The position numbers and the translations under genes are program-made. 42,217 bases of DNA. It comes from an uncultured Bacteroidota bacterium. Lineage in GTDB: Bacteria > Bacteroidota > Bacteroidia > UKL13-3. Below are positions 6,334 through 15,700 of this stretch, in pieces (position 1 is the first letter of the stretch; every line of letters begins with the position of its first letter). The notes under the pieces were generated by a model. It was not told where the DNA came from, made no database searches, and saw nothing but the letters and a program-made list of their open reading frames with translations. The stretch covers positions 1 to 42,217 of the forward strand of contig CAISCU010000034.1 of NCBI GenBank assembly GCA_903883965.1, given 5' to 3'.

Positions 6334-9018
6334 TTAAAACAATCCTTTGAGGCGTTTCAAGGCTTCTTCTTCGGCTTTCTTTTTTAATTTGTCGGCTTCG
6401 GATTTGGCTTTGGTTTCCGCTTCGGCTTTTAAGCGCGCAGCTTCAGCTTTCACTTTGTTTTCAGCTTCTTTTTTGAGTTTTTCGGCTTCGGTTTTGGCCA
6501 CATTGAGTTGCTTTTCTATTTCGGCTTTGGCTTGAGCTTCTAATTCTGCTTTTTTCTTTGCCAATTCAGCTTTGGCTTGTTCTTTTAAGCCTGAAGTTTG
6601 ACTAGCCAATACCTCATTTAAGTTAGTTGAAATAGTTGGGGCTGAAAAAGTACCTCCAATTGAGAGCGCCACAGGAATCAGTTCATTCAATTTTACTTGG
6701 GTTCCAAGTTGTTTGTTCAATTCAGCCAAGGCAGCATCTGCTCCAGAACCTATCAATCCTAATTCTGACTTTGTAAGCAATAAATTTCCTGTGTAATCTA
6801 TTTGTTGGTCAATGCTGGTATAACCACTTACTTTCATGACCTTATTGGCAAACTTCAGTTCAAATGGTTGGGTAAATACTTTTCCATCTTTTACTTGAAA
6901 GGCGATGCCCACCTTGCTCACGCCAATTTGGTTCAAGGCCGGATTTTTAAATTGTTCTGCTAGTTTATCTAAAACAGCAATTTGATTAATTTGGGCTGAA
7001 TTGACAAAAACAGAACCATTTGCATTGACCTTTGACATAACAGGTTGCATGTGATTGGTTAATGGTGTATTCAATTTAAAAGTAGCATTACAAGAACCTT
7101 CCATGTGCTCAGCAATTGGGGCCAATTTTTTAACTGTATTGAAATGTTCAAAAGCCTTTTTAAAATTGAGGTCTTTGATGCTAAAATCCATTTCCATTAG
7201 TGGAGATTTTAAATTGGTTCCATCGTAAAAGCCTGTTAAATTCATGCTTGAACCCAAGGTATTGAGGGCAATTTTTTCTAATTGAACTTTACCATCAGCT
7301 ATGTTCAATTGTCCATTGAAATTGTCAATTTTTAAATTGGTATAATCCAATTTTTGGATAGCAGCATTGAATTCAATATGCACATCTGTAGGAATGGCTG
7401 GAGCATTGAGTTGAGCGGTATCATTAGCGGTTGTTTGCGTGTTTTGAGTTGTATTTTGCCCCATCAATTCATTGGCATTGAGGTATTGACTGCTTAAATT
7501 AAATTTAGCTGTTAAGGTTCCTTTTTTGAGGTAATACAAAATGGGGTTTTCTACACTGCCGTTTAACTTCATATCAGATGTTCCAATTTTGGCATCAAAA
7601 TTTGCCAATTGCATGAACTGGGGTGTAAATGTAAAACCGGCATTCTTTAATTCGAATGGTGCTGGTAAAGTTGCGCTTTTCACATACATGTTTTCAGCTA
7701 CAATTTTCCCCGATGCTTGAAACTGTTCGTATTGTTTCTTCTCTAAATCGTTCACATGTCCTTTGAAAGCTAAATCGGCAAGTAAATTACCCCTCAATTC
7801 CATTCCTGGCATTGGCATAATTTCAAGCACATTGGCTAAATTTAATTTAGCTTTTAATGACATATCTATAAACGGATTACTGATAGGTTCTGTTAATACC
7901 AAATGCATGTCTACAGGTTCATTTTTAATTTCAAAATGCAATTTGTTCAGTTGAATTTTGGTGTGATCTATTTCACCATCGGGATTAGAAACTTGCATGG
8001 CCAACTCAAATTTTTCTACAGGAGCAGGCAAACTTGGATACTTGAACCAGCCTTGCTGTACGCCCAAATTGAATTCAAAAGCTGGTAAACTTTTATCAGT
8101 ATAAGTACCTTTGGCAAATCCATTGAACTGAAGCGTACCTTTTGATTCTAAATTTTTGAATTCAGCTGTATAGATAGATGGAACCAATGAAAGAAAGTTT
8201 TTAAACGTGTTTTCTTTAGCCGCATAAGTCATGTCCATTAAAATGGCATCGTCTTTTAATTGTACGTTTCCATTCATTTGAAATGCCAGTTCGTTCAACG
8301 AAAAATGATTGTCTTTGAAAGTAAAGCTAAAATCATTCATATTGGCGTCCATTTTGGCATCAGCCACTGCGTGTACTTTGTTTAAATAAGCAATGCCACC
8401 CATTTTAGCGGTTAATTGAGCAATGTCAATTTGTTGGTTCAATTCAAATAAGCTTTCGGTAAAATCGCCTTGCAAAATATAGTTGGCATTTGCTAATTCT
8501 GAAAATATACCTGCATCTTGGTCATTGTATTGTATGTATCCGTTCTTCATTTCAAAAGACTTCAATTGAATAGAATAGGCCGCAGCAGTTTTGTTTTCAG
8601 TTGCTTGTAATGCAGTATCTGGTTTTGTAATGTCCCAATTGGTTTTGCCTCCTTTTAAAACAATGGCATGAATGCGTGGCGACTCTAAAGCAATTTTTCT
8701 AATTTCAATGGTGCCTCCTTTGATGACACTCATCAGATCTAAATTCAAATTCAGGTCTTTTACATAACAAAGTGTATCGCCTTCAAACTCATTGATACCA
8801 GTGATACAAACATGTTGCATTCCTAATTTAAAATACGGGAAACCCGTAAATAAACTCATAGAAATATGGTCATCAAAACTCAAATGTGCATTGATTTGTT
8901 CATTTGCTTTTTCTTTTACTATGGCAATAATTTTGCTTTTAAATACAAATGGCAATACCAGTAAAGTGGCGATTAGTAGCGCTAAAAGAATTGCAGTGAT
9001 TCGAATAATTTTTTTCAT
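6334..9018 (-). CDS. AsmA family protein
   Basis: The 894-residue product has one N-terminal membrane anchor (about residues 5-28) followed by a long periplasmic region typical of AsmA-like proteins. That region has LTGFPYFKLGMQHVCI-type beta-strand repeats, a middle AsmA region and a C-terminal AsmA_2-like section around 640-790 (INQIAVLDKLAEQF, VKDGKVFTQPFELKF). AsmA/TamB/YhdP proteins form beta-groove bridges that move phospholipids toward, or support protein insertion in, the outer membrane; here that role is inferred from family. Residues ~803-894 form an unusual Lys/Ala/Glu-rich coiled coil (KAEAxxLKxEAE repeats). The start ATG 9018 lies 34 bp after the DUF2027-Smr gene on the same strand, so co-transcription is likely. 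Confidence 0.88.
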   Translation of the reverse strand: MKKIIRITAILLALLIATLLVLPFVFKSKIIAIVKEKANEQINAHLSFDDHISMSLFTGFPYFKLGMQHVCITGINEFEGDTLCYVKDLNLNLDLMSVIKGGTIEIRKIALESPRIHAIVLKGGKTNWDITKPDTALQATENKTAAAYSIQLKSFEMKNGYIQYNDQDAGIFSELANANYILQGDFTESLFELNQQIDIAQLTAKMGGIAYLNKVHAVADAKMDANMNDFSFTFKDNHFSLNELAFQMNGNVQLKDDAILMDMTYAAKENTFKNFLSLVPSIYTAEFKNLESKGTLQFNGFAKGTYTDKSLPAFEFNLGVQQGWFKYPSLPAPVEKFELAMQVSNPDGEIDHTKIQLNKLHFEIKNEPVDMHLVLTEPISNPFIDMSLKAKLNLANVLEIMPMPGMELRGNLLADLAFKGHVNDLEKKQYEQFQASGKIVAENMYVKSATLPAPFELKNAGFTFTPQFMQLANFDAKIGTSDMKLNGSVENPILYYLKKGTLTAKFNLSSQYLNANELMGQNTTQNTQTTANDTAQLNAPAIPTDVHIEFNAAIQKLDYTNLKIDNFNGQLNIADGKVQLEKIALNTLGSSMNLTGFYDGTNLKSPLMEMDFSIKDLNFKKAFEHFNTVKKLAPIAEHMEGSCNATFKLNTPLTNHMQPVMSKVNANGSVFVNSAQINQIAVLDKLAEQFKNPALNQIGVSKVGIAFQVKDGKVFTQPFELKFANKVMKVSGYTSIDQQIDYTGNLLLTKSELGLIGSGADAALAELNKQLGTQVKLNELIPVALSIGGTFSAPTISTNLNEVLASQTSGLKEQAKAELAKKKAELEAQAKAEIEKQLNVAKTEAEKLKKEAENKVKAEAARLKAEAETKAKSEADKLKKKAEEEALKRLKGLF

Positions 9019-9052
9019 GGGTAATTTGCTAAATATGAGGAATCAGAATGGA

Positions 9053-10000
9053 TTAGTTTTTAAAATAGATTTCAGTAGCACCTGCCCCAAACTGTATGGG
9101 ATCTGCGAGCTGATACATACGTATCATTTCTTTGTGTTTGCTTAACCAAGTATGCATTTTATTCTTGAGGTATAAATTGCCTACTCCATGAATAAAAACC
9201 AATTTGTCCATTTTATGAACAAAAGCAGATTCTACACTCCCAATAAAAACATCCATTTGCAATCCAACAATATCATTGCTTGCTTTGAATCCTTTTTTAA
9301 GCAATTCATCGTAGTGCAAATCTATTAATTCAGAGGGTCTGTTTTTGAGGTTTGGAATAGAATCAGCTGCTTTGACACCAAAATCATGCTCCTTCAACGC
9401 TTTTAAATCAACGCTTATTTCTTTTTCATCTATGCGCCATTGATAGGCTTGTTTTTGTAAAAAGAAACTGAACTTTAAGGTTTGATGAAAAGTTTTGGCA
9501 TGAAATTTAATTGCTTTCACAACCGGAGCTGAAGGTTTGATAGAATGGTATTCTATGGGCAAAATAGCAATTGACAATTCTGGCCAATTAGAAAATGCTT
9601 CCATGTCTAATTTCTTAAATGATTTGGTTTCTTCTCTTTCCAGCTTCAATTCCTGTATAAAATGATACACCCCATCTATGAGTTCGTAAACAACTAGTAT
9701 AACTTTCTCCGTAAAATTATTGTGAAAGCTCACCTGTACATACTGCTCGTTTATTCTCTCAAATGCAATAAAAACGCCAATTGGATTGCTATTGACTGGC
9801 CTTGGCTTTTGAGCCTGAGCCATGGGTTCGTTGTTACCCGCTTTGTCTAAGAAATCAATTTTAACAACCTGTGATGACAAAACCGGAATTTCAAAATCAC
9901 TGTCAACAGTAACACCCAACATGCCCTTATTTTGTATGCTCGTTACAAATCCTTCCATGTTTTCGTTCAGAAAACGGACTTTATCTCCAAGTTTAATCAT
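9053..10000 (-). CDS. DUF2027 domain protein with C-terminal Smr domain
   Basis: The 315-residue cytoplasmic protein begins with an SH3-like DUF2027 region (MIKLGDKVRFLNENMEGFVTSIQNKGMLGV, residues 1-50). It continues with a beta-rich middle domain (~80-200) and ends with a Smr domain (~225-315) that shows IDLHYDELL and the signature-like IHGVGNLYLK at about 268-277. Smr domains in MutS2 and relatives nick or bind branched nucleic acids or act on stalled ribosomes; this stand-alone Bacteroidota form is usually annotated DUF2027 and its substrate is not known to me. The canonical HGxGxG is here HGVGNLYL, so the second glycine region is altered. The start follows the ychF terminator, so it probably has its own promoter, then reads into the AsmA gene. 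Confidence 0.85.
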   Translation of the reverse strand: MIKLGDKVRFLNENMEGFVTSIQNKGMLGVTVDSDFEIPVLSSQVVKIDFLDKAGNNEPMAQAQKPRPVNSNPIGVFIAFERINEQYVQVSFHNNFTEKVILVVYELIDGVYHFIQELKLEREETKSFKKLDMEAFSNWPELSIAILPIEYHSIKPSAPVVKAIKFHAKTFHQTLKFSFFLQKQAYQWRIDEKEISVDLKALKEHDFGVKAADSIPNLKNRPSELIDLHYDELLKKGFKASNDIVGLQMDVFIGSVESAFVHKMDKLVFIHGVGNLYLKNKMHTWLSKHKEMIRMYQLADPIQFGAGATEIYFKN

Positions 10001-10017
10001 CGTTTACCAATTTAAAT

Positions 10018-10041
10018 AAAAAAAGCGGGAACCCCGCTTGT
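10018..10041 (-). terminator. Rho-independent terminator of ychF
   Basis: On the minus strand AAGCGGG-GTT-CCCGCTT (10023-10039, 7-bp stem, 3-base loop) is followed by a T-rich tract (TTTTTATTT). It begins immediately after the ychF stop codon (10041-10043) and ends the glmM-ychF unit. Confidence 0.88.
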
Positions 10042-11138
10042 TAAACATTGAATTTAAAATGCATGACATCTCCATCCCATACCATATATTCTTTGCCTTC
10101 CATGCTTAATTTACCTGCATCTCTGCAAGCAGATTCAGAACCAAATTTTACATAATCTTCGTAGTGAATGACCTCTGCTTTGATGAAGCCCCTTTCAAAA
10201 TCAGAATGAATTACACCAGCAGCTTGTGGTGCTTTAAAACCTCTTTCAATGGTCCATGCTCTTACTTCTTGCACACCAGCAGTAAAGTAAGTAATGAGGT
10301 TGAGCATTTTATAAGCCGATTTAATCAATTTGGCCACACCTGATTCTGCCAAACCCAAATCTTGTAAAAAAGCTTGACGGTCTTCATAGCTTTCTAATTG
10401 GGCAATGTCCGCTTCAATAGCTGCACTGATCACAATCACTTCTGCTTGTTCTGCTTTTACAGCCTCTTTTACTTGTTCTACGAATTTATTTCCTGTGTTT
10501 ACACTGGCTTCATCCACATTACATACATACATGACAGGCTTCAATGTCAACAGAAAAATATCTGCTACATGTTTTAAATCTTCTTCAGTTACTTCTAAAG
10601 TTCTGGCATTGTTACCAGCTTCTAAATGGTCTTTGAATTTATTGAGTGATTGTTCTGCTTTTACAGCTTCTTTATCTCCAGTTTTTGCTGCACGGGCAAT
10701 TCTCAATAATTTTTTCTCTACCGATTCAATGTCTTTTAATTGCAACTCTGTATCTATAACGTCTTTGTCACGAATGGGGTTGACAGAACCATCCACATGG
10801 ATGATATTTTCGTTCTCAAAACAACGCAATACATGAATAATGGCATTGGTTTCTCTGATATTTCCTAAGAATTGATTGCCCAAACCTTCTCCTTTACTTG
10901 CTCCCTTTACCAAACCAGCAATGTCTACTATTTCTATGGTTGTTGGAACTATTCTATTGGGTTTTACAAATTCGGCTAGTTTGTTTATGCGTTCGTCTGG
11001 AACGGTTATCACACCCACATTTGGATCAATTGTGCAAAAAGGGAAATTGGCTGCCTGAGCTTTAGCATTGCTCAAACAGTTAAAAAGGGTTGATTTACCT
11101 ACATTCGGCAAGCCTACTATTCCACATTGTAAAGCCAT
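10041..11138 (-). CDS. ychF: Redox-regulated ATPase YchF (Obg-family, OLA1-like)
   Basis: The 365-residue product matches the usual YchF length. The P-loop GLPNVGKST is at residues 9-17, followed by FPFCTIDPN (switch I), DIAGLVKGASKGEGLGN (switch II) and NVDE in place of the NKxD guanine motif, the change that gives YchF its ATP preference. A helical insert follows and a TGS domain lies at ~280-363. The family binds ribosomes and modulates translation and oxidative stress responses. The ATG start at 11138 lies 26 bp after the glmM stop, and a terminator directly follows the gene, so it is likely the second gene of a glmM-ychF operon. Confidence 0.97.
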   Translation of the reverse strand: MALQCGIVGLPNVGKSTLFNCLSNAKAQAANFPFCTIDPNVGVITVPDERINKLAEFVKPNRIVPTTIEIVDIAGLVKGASKGEGLGNQFLGNIRETNAIIHVLRCFENENIIHVDGSVNPIRDKDVIDTELQLKDIESVEKKLLRIARAAKTGDKEAVKAEQSLNKFKDHLEAGNNARTLEVTEEDLKHVADIFLLTLKPVMYVCNVDEASVNTGNKFVEQVKEAVKAEQAEVIVISAAIEADIAQLESYEDRQAFLQDLGLAESGVAKLIKSAYKMLNLITYFTAGVQEVRAWTIERGFKAPQAAGVIHSDFERGFIKAEVIHYEDYVKFGSESACRDAGKLSMEGKEYMVWDGDVMHFKFNV

Positions 11139-11164
11139 ATCTTGAGTTTCTAATGATTGTTTGT

Positions 11165-12583
11165 TTAGTTTTTAATGAACTGTTTCATGTCTGAAATCAG
11201 CTTTTCTGCTAAGTTGTTTGCAGTTGTTTCGCTTCTACTTTCAGCATAAATGCGAATGATTGGTTCAGTATTAGACCTGCGTAAATGTACCCACTCATTG
11301 TCGAATTCAATTTTAAGGCCATCTATTGTGTTCATTGGCTGCTTGTCGTATTTGGTTTTAATTTTCTCTAACAAGCTATCTATGTTGATATCAGGGGTCA
11401 ATTCAATTTTCTTTTTGGCTATAAAATAATCTGGATACGACTCTCTTAACATAGAGCATATTTTATTGGTTTTAGCCAAGTGAGATAAGAACAAAGCAAT
11501 ACCCACCATGGCATCTCTTCCGTAATGCAATTCTGGATAAATAATTCCACCATTGCCTTCTCCACCAATTACGGCATGCGTTTCTTTCATCATTTTAACC
11601 ACATTTACCTCACCTACTGCGCTGGCGTTGTATGTGCCTAAATGCTTTTCTGTAATGTCTCTGAGAGCTCTGGTTGAAGACAAATTAGATACTGTATTTT
11701 TTTGAAAACCCAATTGGGATAAGCTTTCTTCACTGATATTAGATAAAACATAATCTGCAACGGCAACCAAAGTATATTCCTCACCGAACATGCTTCCATC
11801 TTCACATACCAATGCCAATCTATCAACATCTGGGTCAACTACAATTCCTAAATGGGCTTTGTTTCTTTTTACTTCACCAGAAATTGCAGTTAAATTTTCT
11901 GGCAATGGCTCTGGATTATGAGGAAACTTACCATCTGGCTCACAAAACATTGGAATGATTTCATTCACACCCAATGCTTTTAACAATAAAGGTACAGCAA
12001 TGCCACCTGTAGAATTTACCGCATCGACAACCACTTTAAAATTAGCAGCCTGAATGGCTTCCACATCTACTAATTCTAATTTTAAAATGGCATCAATGTG
12101 TTTTTGGATGTATGAACTATCAGTTATTACGCTACCTAATTTATCTACATCTGCAAATTCAATATTTCCTGAGTCTGCAATTTGCAAAACTTCTTTACCC
12201 AATTCTTCTGATATAAATTCGCCTTTGGCATTTAATAATTTTAAGGCATTCCATTGTTTAGGATTGTGTGATGCGGTTAAGATAATTCCCCCTTGTGCAT
12301 TTTCCATAACTACAGCCATTTCAACAGTTGGCGTGGTACTCAAACCTAAATCAAGTACATCAATTCCAATTCCCATGAGTGTACCTACAACCAAATGGTT
12401 CACCATTTCACCGCTCATTCTGGCATCTCTACCAATGACCATTTTGCAATTTGGGCCAGCTTGTCTTTTAACTAAGTAGCCAAATGCTGCAGCATATTTG
12501 ACAATGTCTAAAGGGCTTAATGTATCTCCGGGCTTTCCGCCAATAGTTCCTCTGATTCCTGAAATTGATTTGATAAGTGTCAA
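11165..12583 (-). CDS. glmM: Phosphoglucosamine mutase (alpha-D-phosphohexomutase family)
   Basis: The 472-residue enzyme would convert glucosamine-6-phosphate to glucosamine-1-phosphate for UDP-GlcNAc, peptidoglycan and LPS. Motifs: SGIRGTIGG at 8-16, GRDARMSG at 51-58, active-site phosphoserine loop TASHNP with Ser105, metal loop DPDVDR at 250-255 (Asp250, 252, 254), sugar loop GEGNGGIIYPELHYGRD, and phosphate-binding RRSNTEPIIRIYAES near the C-terminus. The start is a TTG at 12583: no in-frame ATG precedes the conserved TLIKSISGIRGTIGG, and a stop lies 9 codons upstream. A TAAATTTG box precedes it. A phosphomannomutase specificity cannot be excluded by sequence alone. Confidence 0.93.
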   Translation of the reverse strand: MTLIKSISGIRGTIGGKPGDTLSPLDIVKYAAAFGYLVKRQAGPNCKMVIGRDARMSGEMVNHLVVGTLMGIGIDVLDLGLSTTPTVEMAVVMENAQGGIILTASHNPKQWNALKLLNAKGEFISEELGKEVLQIADSGNIEFADVDKLGSVITDSSYIQKHIDAILKLELVDVEAIQAANFKVVVDAVNSTGGIAVPLLLKALGVNEIIPMFCEPDGKFPHNPEPLPENLTAISGEVKRNKAHLGIVVDPDVDRLALVCEDGSMFGEEYTLVAVADYVLSNISEESLSQLGFQKNTVSNLSSTRALRDITEKHLGTYNASAVGEVNVVKMMKETHAVIGGEGNGGIIYPELHYGRDAMVGIALFLSHLAKTNKICSMLRESYPDYFIAKKKIELTPDINIDSLLEKIKTKYDKQPMNTIDGLKIEFDNEWVHLRRSNTEPIIRIYAESRSETTANNLAEKLISDMKQFIKN

Positions 12584-12605
12584 GTGTACGTGTTTTTTAA
12601 GGTTG

Positions 12606-12613
12606 CAAATTTA
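12606..12613 (-). promoter_or_regulatory. -7 box of the glmM-ychF unit
   Basis: The minus strand reads TAAATTTG, an exact TAnnTTTG match 22 bp before the TTG start of glmM. A -33 TTTG at ideal spacing is not evident. Confidence 0.45.
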
Positions 12614-12707
12614 ATTCGCCAAGCTTACATTGACTAAACTACCGCAAAAATGAAATACAACCATTTGACTATCAACACAATCAAATACCAATGATGCTAT
12701 CAAATGA

Positions 12708-15700
12708 TTAAAAAACATAGCGTGCTTCCATTTTACCAATATGAACAACTGGTAAATCTGCGTTTATACGACCATCATAAACCAAATTTATTTGGATATT
12801 TCCACCCAAGCGGTGCTGCCATTGCATTGTCCATAATTGATTTTTACCATTGGCCAAACCTTGCATAATTTCATAAGCCAAAACACTGCCTACATTGCCA
12901 TTGAATTGCACTTCTACATAGCTGAATTTCATGAAAAATGTTCCAGACTTGGGCATGGCAATTCGCACTTCAGTAGAAAATTCTTGCAAATGGGCCCCAT
13001 CTTGGTTGCCTTCATATTGGTTTTGTGCCGCTGTAAAAGCATAAGCAGCAGTTAATCTAACAAACTGTTTGTACTGAAAATTCAACTTGGGTTTGAGTTC
13101 AAAATAAGTGTAGTTGTAATTGCCACTATTGAGCCAATTAGAAAGCAATTGTTTGGCCCCAGTATTTGATGTTGTTAGAATTGTCCAAGTTTCATTGAGA
13201 TTGTATCTGAAACTAAGGGTATGTTCTGTTTTAGAACGGTAATCTGAGCCATTGGTTTGCAAAAATTTGCTTTGGGTTTGTAAAAAGGTATAATCCATTC
13301 CAAAATCACCAGCAGTTTTGTTATAAAAAATAGTATTTCTAAATAAAGTGTTCATACTCATTAACTGACTATCTTGAGCAGCAACAGGTAAGAACCTAGA
13401 TATGGAAATTTGACCAGACTGTAGCTTTTTTTGTTCGAACCGGTAAGCTGTTTGGTTGCTGAATTTATAAAACCAATTGTTTTTAGTTTTAGAAAAATGG
13501 TGCCAGTTAATTGTTTGGTTGAACAAATTACTTTGCACAGGAACCAAAGAACTACTGGGTAAAAAAACTTTGATATAATTGGCTGTGTTTTTTTCTGTGG
13601 TACCTGCAGGTAAAAATTCGTTGAGTTCTGCGTTGCCATTCTGATTAAAATCTTTCCAAACATAGATACCCTGACCTATGGGCACTTCAACAAATTGATA
13701 ATCTCGTTTGAGTTCATTGGCCCCAGCTGTTTGCACATAAGTATTGGCCGTGATATTGCGTTGCCAAAATCCATAATCATATTCAATTCTGGCCAAAAGG
13801 GTTTGCTCCTTTTTGCTGATAGGAGATTGAACAAATTCTCTGAATGCAATGTCTAGTCTAAATTGATTTAGATTTGATTGTAAAAAAGAAACAGCGCTTT
13901 TTAAATCAAAGGCATTGCTGTTATGAATGAGCTGGTTATTTGCTGGAATTTTATCTGTTCGGTAAATGGCTTCTATTTTAGTTGTGAGTTGTGAAGTATC
14001 TTTATTTTGAAAATAAATACGGTGTTGTTGGTAAGCAAAACTATTGGCGGCTAATGAATCGTTTTTCCATGTAAATAAACTGTTCTCTTGGATCCAATGA
14101 TAGCCCGTTGTGAGCAATTTAAATTGCTTGCTCAAGTCTGATTCTAACTTGTACAATTGATTTCCCCCTCCATTGTTTTGGCTTGCACTGAGCCATTCTC
14201 CAGAGCTATTTAAAGACCAGTACTTGTGTTTAAATTGAGCTTGTAGAAGCTGTTGCATTCCATTGAAATGATTGACCTCTTTGAAGTATTTAGAAAATTG
14301 GTATTGCAACTGTACTTTTTGTAAATAATTGACACCAATTTGATAGGCATACAATTGGTCTCCATAGCTTTGATTGGGTGAACCATTGTTCAATTGTCTC
14401 TGCCAATTTCTGGCAAACTCTACAGATCTGAATCTTTCAATGGCATTGAATTGAGAACTGGTATATTCAGCATTCAGGTGCTGAGTAACTTCAATAGCTC
14501 TAGACAAATTTAATTTTTGTGGGGTAGCCATCAACCTAAAAGCAAAACCCTTGTTTGAAGCATTGTCTATGTCTGAAAAGGTATTTTTATCATCATTGCT
14601 CCCAGCCAGTTCTAAGCCAATGGCATTGCCTTTTTTATCTGTATAATGGTAACCAACTGTCAGCATTTGTCTTTGATTGGGAGCTACCAACAATTTTACT
14701 GGAGCAAAATCACCTTGGGGAATTCCATTGACAGGAGCCACCCATTGAAAAACCCTACCATTGGCTAAAGTTTTGCCCTGAATATAATTGCCTTTATTTG
14801 CTCCAACAAAACTGAATTGAATTTCAAATAAAACGGAATCTGCAATTGGAACTGTATTGAACACATACACTTTATTGAAAGCCATTGTATCAATCACTTT
14901 GTATTGAATTTTAGAGGCATTGTAAGCAAAAGGCCCCCTCACTCCACTTACTTGAGCTTGATCTATTTGATTGCCTATTTTTTGTAAAACTGAAATGTCT
15001 TGTTCCGATAGCGCTTGTTGAAAGGGCTGGTTTTTATTGTCTTGTTCAGAATAAAAGTTCATATAAAAAGCAGCATTCCCTTTTTGCAATTGTACCTGTT
15101 GATTGTACAGGGTTCTTGCATAATTCCTGTCAGAATATTGAAATTCAACTACTATGCGAGAATACGTTTGAATGAGGCGCTTTGGCATGAATGTGATTTC
15201 TCCTGAATTGTAGTCAATGGTATAGTCATTTTGTTCGCCTCTGGTTAAACGTTCTCCATTCAAATACACCATTTCCGTACCAGAAATAACCACTATAAAC
15301 AGCTCTCCATTAGGGCCTGTTAACCTGTAAGGACCTTGGTTGCCCTCCATTCCGTTGAAAGTATTCCGTACAAATCTGCCTCTAGAAATTGCCAAATCGG
15401 CCTGAGTTTGAAAAGTATATTTTTTACCCATCTGAAAACCAGTTCCAACATGCAAACCCCTCGACTTTTTGTAAAAATTCAGAAAATAAGATGATGGAGA
15501 ATGGGTCATTAAAAAATCTCCGAGCAATACCTGGTGTTTGTCTTTTGAAAATTGCACAAAAACTTGATCAAAATCCTGAATATCTTTGGTATTCCCTTCC
15601 GGCTGTATGGGGTTGTTGTCATCGCTGATAGCAGCCAATAAACTGATATCATTCTGAAGTTTGCCACTCAATTGCAAATTCAAATTAGAATTGACATTGG

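Noticed and set aside
10405..10836. 143-codon plus-strand frame opposite ychF
   Set aside because: It is antisense to a highly conserved gene and Ser/Thr-rich in the way shadow frames are; no start context.
12054..12479. 141-codon plus-strand frame opposite glmM
   Set aside because: Shadow of a well-conserved enzyme gene; no recognisable protein.
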